In this document: piece after piece, positions 58,685 to 64,000 of the stretch
How positions within the stretch are numbered: the stretch's first letter is position 1
Layout of the letters: each line of letters begins with the position of its first letter
Source of the DNA: Avena insularis
Lineage: Eukaryota > Streptophyta > Magnoliopsida > Poales > Poaceae
Assembly (NCBI GenBank): GCA_023614405.1
Contig: CM042691.1
Span: 181,012,927 to 181,076,926, forward strand
Direction of reading: 5' to 3'
DNA: 64,000 nucleotides
Translations under genes and position numbers: made by a program
The notes under the pieces: model-generated
What the model saw: the letters and a program-made list of their open reading frames with translations, nothing else
Databases searched by the model: none
What the model was told of the DNA's origin: nothing

Positions 58685-60365
58685 ATGTCCAGCAGCAGCA
58701 CCACACCATCCATGGCAGCGACGAGCGAAGCCACGGCCAAGCCGGCGGGCTCCGTCCACGTGCCTCTAGAGGGCGTGGTGGTGCCACGCACCTAGTGGTG
58801 GAAACCACTGGCGGTGACCATATTCCAGCGGGGATGGAACTCTTGGAAGAGGGGAGCGATTCCCACAAGGGAGAGTGTTGCGTCTCCGATATCACTGAGA
58901 GCAATCTCAAGTAGATGCTCGCCGAGGGGTACCTCCCCATGACGGAGGGGATGGTCTGGCGGGCGGCACCGACCGGCGAGGTCATCCCTCCTCCCAAAGC
59001 CGGAGAAAAGGTGTACCTCAAAGCTCAACTAGTACGCGGCTCTCCCTCCCAATCTCCGACTTCTTCAAAGAGGTCCTTAGCCACTACTGGGTTCAACCTC
59101 AGAACCTTTCTCCGAATAGTATCCTCGCGCTTAGCAACTACGCGGAGCTTTGTGAGGGCTACCTAGGAATTAGGCCTAGGTTAGATCTGTTTATATAATT
59201 CTTCACCCTCAAGAGGAAGCCGGAGTGAGCAAGGATGAGCTCAGAAATTGTGGAACTATTAGCTTCAAGATCTGGCCTGCCCGGCGGTTCCCCGACATTG
59301 TAGGCCCCGAGTCCTACAAGAACTGGCAGAGGACGTACTTCTATGGCCCAGCTATCCCTCTAGATGTCCAAGAAGAAATGTACCTGGATTTTGTCGATGG
59401 AGATGCTGCTAAAGCCCCGACATGGAGATCCCAAGCCCTCCTTCCCTCCGACAACGAAGCCTCTGGCACTGTTAGGCGGATCGAGTGGCTCATAAACATG
59501 GGTCTGACCGGGTTGGGCCTAGCCATGTGCTGGTTCATTAGGCGGATCCAACCTCTACAGCACCACATGAAGCTAATGCACCAATATACCAAGGATAGGA
59601 AGGATATCCTCCGTATCTCCGAGGAAAACTTCTCGAGTGAATCCATCAAGCTCCACCTCAAAGTCATCATCAAGGTGAAGGACAGGAAGTGTGGATTCAC
59701 CATCCCCTATGACATGTCCGAGGGCAACACGTGCCCAGAGGTACCTGTTTATTTTCCATGTATGACATATACTCCAGTTCTTCCATCTAGCCATTGCATC
59801 TAACACTTAGGGATTCACTTAACAACTAAAGTGTCTAGATGAAGATAGCATGGATGTTCAAGTCTTCGACACCCAAGATGAAGGAAGTCACCGTCGTGTC
59901 CGACGACGATGTCCTATTGGTGCGCAAGTGGAAGAGCTCCACTTCTGACGCTGCCGACGGAGGAAAGAAGAAGAATATGGAGGGTGGAGCCTCCAAGAGA
60001 TCCACCGCCTCCCTAGAGGCGGCGAAAAGAAGAACGATTGGTATTCCGTTGACCAAGGAACCAACCATTGTGTAAGCTTCTTAACATCTGACATTTTCCC
60101 TTGCTAGTCTTGTTCCTGTACTTATACTTCTTCATGTTTCAGGAAGAAGGCTAGTTTCAGTTTGAAGAAGACCTCCAAAACATTGGGGGCTTATAAAACC
60201 ATCAAAGAAATGTTTCACCAAGCTTCTCCCGCCATAGCCCCTCCAACTCCGAGCGTCCAACCTGCTATCACACCAACAAGCTCTCCAGCAAAGGTAACTT
60301 ATGAACCTTCTGCCATGGAAGTGGACCCAAACATTGTCGGCGAACTTGCTGTTGCCGGCGAGTAG
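58685..60365 (+). pseudogene. Transposase_28-type ('putative gypsy type transposon') ORF with two introns
   Basis: ATG at 58685 (MSSSSTTPSMAATSEATAKP). A frameshift/TAG near 58793 is followed by SDSHKGECCVSDITESNLK, VWRAAPTGEVIPPP, LPISDFFKEVLSHYWVQPQN, CEGYLGIRPRLDLFI and, from 59225, FPDIVGPESYKNWQRTYFYG and PTWRSQALLPSDNEASG. This is the domain found in extra ORFs of Tat-lineage gypsy elements. Two short introns keep frame: 59741-59838 (CAGAG|GTACCTG...GTCTAG) and 60072-60142 (GTAAGC...TTTCAG). The second exon is basic and Lys-rich (SDAADGGKKKNMEGGASKRS). Relative to the adjacent minus-strand LTR the ORF is antisense, as I recall for such extra ORFs. Function unknown. Frameshifts near 58790 and 59040 and TAA near 59197 show decay. 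Confidence 0.75.
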
Positions 60366-60407
60366 GTGACACAAGAAAGCACCGCATCCAAAGTGGCTGA
60401 AGCTCCG

Positions 60408-61355
60408 TGATACGTCCAAAACGTATCTACTTTCCCGAACACTTTAGCTATTGTTTCTCCTCTAAACTTGTGTGATTTGGATACAACTAACACGGACTGA
60501 CGATGTTTTCTGCAGAATTTCCTTGTTGTCTAGTTTTTGTGCAGAAAATCAACTATCAGGAAAAATCCCAGAAAATATGCCAAAATCCTATTTCACCAGA
60601 AGATCCACGGAGCCAGAGTACGAGACGGAGTGGAGCCATGGGGGGTCCCACACCCCCTGCCGCGTGGGTGGGCCCAGCCTGCGCCTGGGGGGTGCGGCCG
60701 CCTCAGGCACCCCCTCGGCCTCCCTCTTCTCCTATAAGAAGCCTCTTGAGCTAATAACCGAGGGAGGTTCGACGTTTTTTCAGAAAGAGTTCCGTTGCGC
60801 CGCCACCACCAGAAGCGGCGATTTGGAACCAGAAACTCCGTTCTGGCACCCTGTCAGGACGGGGAATTTGGTGAGGATCACCGCCATCGTTATCACCAAC
60901 GCCTCTCCATCAACCATTCATGTTTTCCTCATCCATCAGTGAGTAATCCCCCGCTGTAGGTTATGGGGATGGTAGGGATTGGATGAGTTCTATCATGTAA
61001 TCAAATAAGATTGTTAGGGCATGGTGCCTAGTATCTCTATTAGTGCTATTTTACTTTGTTGCAACTTGTTGTGCTTAATGCTTGTCACTAGGGACCGAGT
61101 GCCATGATCTCAGATCTGAACTTATTATTGAATAGTTATGATAGTATTGTTTGTGATCTTATCTGCAAGTTGTGTACACATATCAGTGTCCGGATCCAAA
61201 GGCCCCGAAGTGACAGAAATTGGGACAACCGGAGGGGATGGCTGTGATGTGAGGATCACATGTGTTCACGGAGTGTTAATGTTTTGCTACGATGCTCTAT
61301 TGAAAGGAGCACCTTAATTGCCAATAGTTCCCTTGAGGCCCCGCTGCAACGGGCT
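60408..61355 (+). mobile_element. Truncated LTR-like sequence (TGATACGTCC family)
   Basis: Begins TGATACGTCCAAAACGTATC, a start I associate with a common Triticeae LTR family, and continues through leader-like sequence (CTATAAGAAGCC TATA-like region near 60732; CATCAGTGAGTAATCC near 60936). It fades at about 61355 without a clear CA end or matching target duplication (left flank CTCCG). No coding region. Confidence 0.5.
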
Positions 61356-61770
61356 CACTGCAAAGATTCTGGTCTATTGCAACAAAATTTATTGCTACAA
61401 CTCACTTTTGTTGCAATACAATATAGTATTACCACAAAATTCCCATTCATGGTAATAGGATCCACATTCTGCCACAATTTAGTGTTGTGGCGCTAAGTGC
61501 GTTTTTTGTTGCAATAGAGGGCACATATTGCAACAAACTGTATCGTCGTTGTAATATGGTAGCGGTATTGTGACAGTTATGTTATGTTCCGTGAATTAGT
61601 CATTCCGTTGCAATAGAGACACGTATTGAAACAACATTTTCCCCGTGGTAATATTCAAAATGATACTGCGACAAAATACATATTCGTCGTAATAGCGCAC
61701 ATTTTCCTCAATTTTATTGTGTTGCAACAAACCCCAGTACGACCTTTTCCTCCAGGCCATGAGCGATTTC
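61356..61770. repeat. Unidentified repeat fragment with recurring TTGCAAC words
   Basis: TTGCAACAAA, GTTGCAATA and TTGTAATA/GTGGTAATA variants recur in both orientations about every 40-60 bp. This resembles subterminal repeats of a CACTA- or Mutator-type DNA transposon, but I see no termini. Confidence 0.4.
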
Positions 61771-61904
61771 AAAAGCCCAAGGTTCCTCCATCCTCTATTT
61801 GAACATCCTGTACTACTGCTGACGCTACTGTAAGTGTACGTTCGATTTTTTTTTGTCCAGGTTTGGCACAATCCGCACTATCATTTCATTATTGTAACTA
61901 GCTG

Positions 61905-62012
61905 CTCCCTCCGACTCATATTAATTGACTTGAATTTTTCTAAATTTAGATGAATCTATGAATGCATCTAAATCTAGAAAAATTCAAGTCAACTAATACG
62001 GGTCGGAGGGAG
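61905..62012. mobile_element. Stowaway-type MITE
   Basis: 108 bp with inverted ends CTCCCTCCGACTCATATTAA and its near-complement ending CGGGTCGGAGGGAG; the interior is almost fully palindromic (AATTTTTCTAAATTTAGATG...). Right flank is TA as expected for Tc1/mariner-type insertion; left flank reads TG, so one TSD base has changed. Confidence 0.88.
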
Positions 62013-62912
62013 TACTACATTCTCTAGAAAAGAAAAGTACTTAGACATGCCAATATATACCGACTTGCTGGATGAAATTCATGATATATACCGACTTTCT
62101 GGATGAGATTCAAGCATTTCTTGGCTGTTGCAAAAACCATCGCATGTCTATACTGTTCCTAAGACTGTTTACCGGTCGATGCTTTTACTAGTGGAGCCTG
62201 ACACCCTATTGGCAGCAATATTTGTTAAGTCTTTAAATGGGGAATCGTTCCTCCGTCGATTCAAGCTAATTATTTTCATGATGTTATCTCTACAACATAG
62301 ATAATGATAAATACACATAAACATTATTTTGTTAGCTAATTTAAGAGGAGAGAAGAAATACTACATCACAAGTGTGGTATTGATAGAAATATTACAATAA
62401 AATTCAATGGCATGGGAACCAGCCCAACAAGACAATGATTTGGGCACCTGTGGTATATTTGGTTCATGTAATGTAACGATGTTGTCTGCTTCTTGTGGCA
62501 CTACCGATCTATTAATTTTAAATGCTCTTCTAGTGGTTCCTGAAGCTTGCACTGATGGTTATTATGCTAAATTTGGTGTGTCATTGTACTGCTAAAAATC
62601 CGGCACTTTGTATGCATTTGCTTAATCTTTGCACTTCACCTTGTTATATTTCTGTATTGTCAAAACAGCCCGGTGTATTTTATGTTTCCTTCTAGAGTTC
62701 TCAGTTTTTCTATAGAACTAATGTCTTTTTGTAAAGGCATACAACAGTTGCCTAACCTATTTGATCTGCTCGTACTGATTGCAGTGTGAGTTGTTCTGAT
62801 TGGTTCTAGCTAACAATAAAGGAAGGATAATTTTCTCCAAGAACAGGTAGTCATGCAGCACTTGTCATCTGCTTATGATTTGGATTTCACGTTTCGATCC
62901 CCTAATAGATGT
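62013..62912. other. No gene recognised
   Basis: AT-rich intergenic-looking sequence. 62040-62110 has a short duplication of ATATATACCGACTT(G/T)CTGGATGA. ORFs are short and match nothing I know. It ends with the ATAGATGT target site of the next MITE. Confidence 0.5.
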
Positions 62913-63231
62913 CAAGGTTTTGGATTTCGGTTTTGGTTTTTTACCGGGCCTGAGCGAAATGGCCAAAATTCGGCTATTTCGGTGAATTTCGGTCAAATCT
63001 CGGATGAAATGCAAGAATTAAAATTTAAAATTTGAAACGAAATTTGGCTGAAATTATACCAAAATTTAGAGTTTCAAATAAAATTCTACCAAATATAAAA
63101 TATTTTAGATAATTCAACAAAAAATCTCCAAATTAAAAAGTTTTCATTCGGTAAATTCTCTTACTGGTCCTAGCCGAAATGGCTGAATTTCGGTGAAATT
63201 TCGGTAATTTCGGCCGAAATTCAAAACCTTG
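62913..63231. mobile_element. hAT-type MITE with 8-bp target duplication
   Basis: 319 bp with 18-bp perfect ends CAAGGTTTTGGATTTCGG / CCGAAATTCAAAACCTTG (one internal difference) flanked by ATAGATGT at 62905-62912 and 63232-63239. CA-ends and an 8-bp duplication are diagnostic of hAT. The interior has repeated TTTCGG(C/T)-AAAT words and no ORF. Confidence 0.88.
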
Positions 63232-63239
63232 ATAGATGT

Positions 63240-64000
63240 TCATGCTGATCAGGCACATGGGGGACAAAGTGGATGCGAGAGATACTTTGCTGGACACACC
63301 TCTAGATAAAGGGTAGATCAACTTATCTTGCTTATCATATATTAGGCGGGGATCATCGATTGTCGCGAGTAACTGGCAGGTGAGGGTTGAGGTGGAGGAA
63401 CCCGGGTTGCGGCAACGCATGGACACAACGGCGGCATGTGGGGTGAGTGTGCAGGCGGAGCACCCCTAATGGGAGTGCGAGCAAATCTTAACTCTTGGTC
63501 AGTTAACTGTTTATGTATTAAGTACCTTTTATGTTAATCTTCTATAACTGAAACAATATATAGTTTCTTTTTTGTCTCTTAGTTTTTCATCATGACATTG
63601 TAAATCATTGTTCAAATATAAACCTGAAAGTACTTTCATGTCCATTTCTAAGAGTTGTCCAATATTTATATTTAATAGTTAACAACATGTTCTTTACTAA
63701 ATAGTTTATTTTATTTCATCACATGATTAACTCTAAAATTCTATCCTTGCATATGGTCATTCTACTCCGGATGATGGTATCCTAGTTGGTGGTTTGATTC
63801 AATTTTCTAGGCAGGTACTGTTTTGTACATGTTGTGTAATACTTGCTAGACTACATCATGCTAGTTCCAGCTCTTATTATACACTGGATGTTTTACTAAC
63901 TTTGAGTCATTAGTTTTCCTTTATATTCAATTGTGCAGGTTTTGCTGCTTACTAGCAAGCTATATATATACTCATGTATATCATATTTTGAAGAGGAAAC
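63240..64000. other. No gene recognised
   Basis: AT-rich sequence without convincing coding potential, repeat ends or RNA genes. It could be intergenic or intronic DNA continuing beyond the window. Confidence 0.5.

Overview
This window reads as a transposon-dense intergenic segment of a grass chromosome, most likely a Pooideae (wheat/barley/oat group) species. The clues are a CACTA element ending in CACTACTAGGAAAA, a solo LTR that closely resembles the Angela/BARE/WIS copia family, several multi-kilobase gypsy LTRs, a Stowaway MITE, and no compact gene blocks. I recognise no host protein-coding gene with confidence. Essentially every coding signal belongs to a mobile element, and most are broken by stops and frameshifts.

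Layout: 1-3629 is the 3' end of a plus-strand chromodomain gypsy element (RNase H, integrase, chromodomain, 3' LTR). 3630-4188 and 14178-14492 are two halves of an older retroelement sequence split by a complete element at 4189-14172: two ~4 kb LTRs, TSD TTTCT, and only a zinc-knuckle protein inside (a LARD-type non-autonomous element). 14493-18048 is mostly unassigned sequence with an Angela-like solo LTR (15674-17464, TSD GTAAC). 18049-20253 is the left end of a CACTA element made largely of degenerate ~120 bp repeats.

The main body is a nest. A plus-strand Tat-like gypsy element starts at 20254 (LTR, tRNA-Asp-like PBS) and its gag-pol runs to 57562. Inside its 5' part sits a CACTA element, 21994-47248 (TSD TGC), with a TNP2 transposase gene, a second gene containing a TNP1-like part and a Ulp1-like part, and a small RNase H1-type hybrid-binding-domain protein. 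Inside that CACTA element, a minus-strand chromovirus with both LTRs sits at 32946-45685 (TSD ACGAC); it carries an extra ORF ahead of gag. A minus-strand solo LTR at 48705-53086 (TSD ATACG) interrupts the Tat gag. At 57563 pol runs directly into an inverted copy of its own LTR family, followed by an intron-containing Transposase_28-type ORF. 60408-64000 holds a truncated LTR-like sequence, an unidentified DNA-transposon-like fragment, a Stowaway MITE and a hAT-type MITE with a clean 8-bp TSD.

How the pieces relate: the LARD, the solo LTR in gag and the chromovirus have related LTR ends, and the LARD and chromovirus have the same tRNA-Met-type PBS, so the chromovirus lineage is the likely source of the enzymes that moved the zinc-knuckle element. 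The most unusual signals are (i) a zinc-knuckle-only protein in the LARD, (ii) a tandem array of ~200 bp units in the CACTA element, each with a hairpin whose arms covary between units, (iii) the small hybrid-binding-domain plus membrane-segment ORF, (iv) a perfect 28-bp inverted repeat ahead of the second CACTA gene, and (v) the inverted LTR with its spliced antisense ORF.
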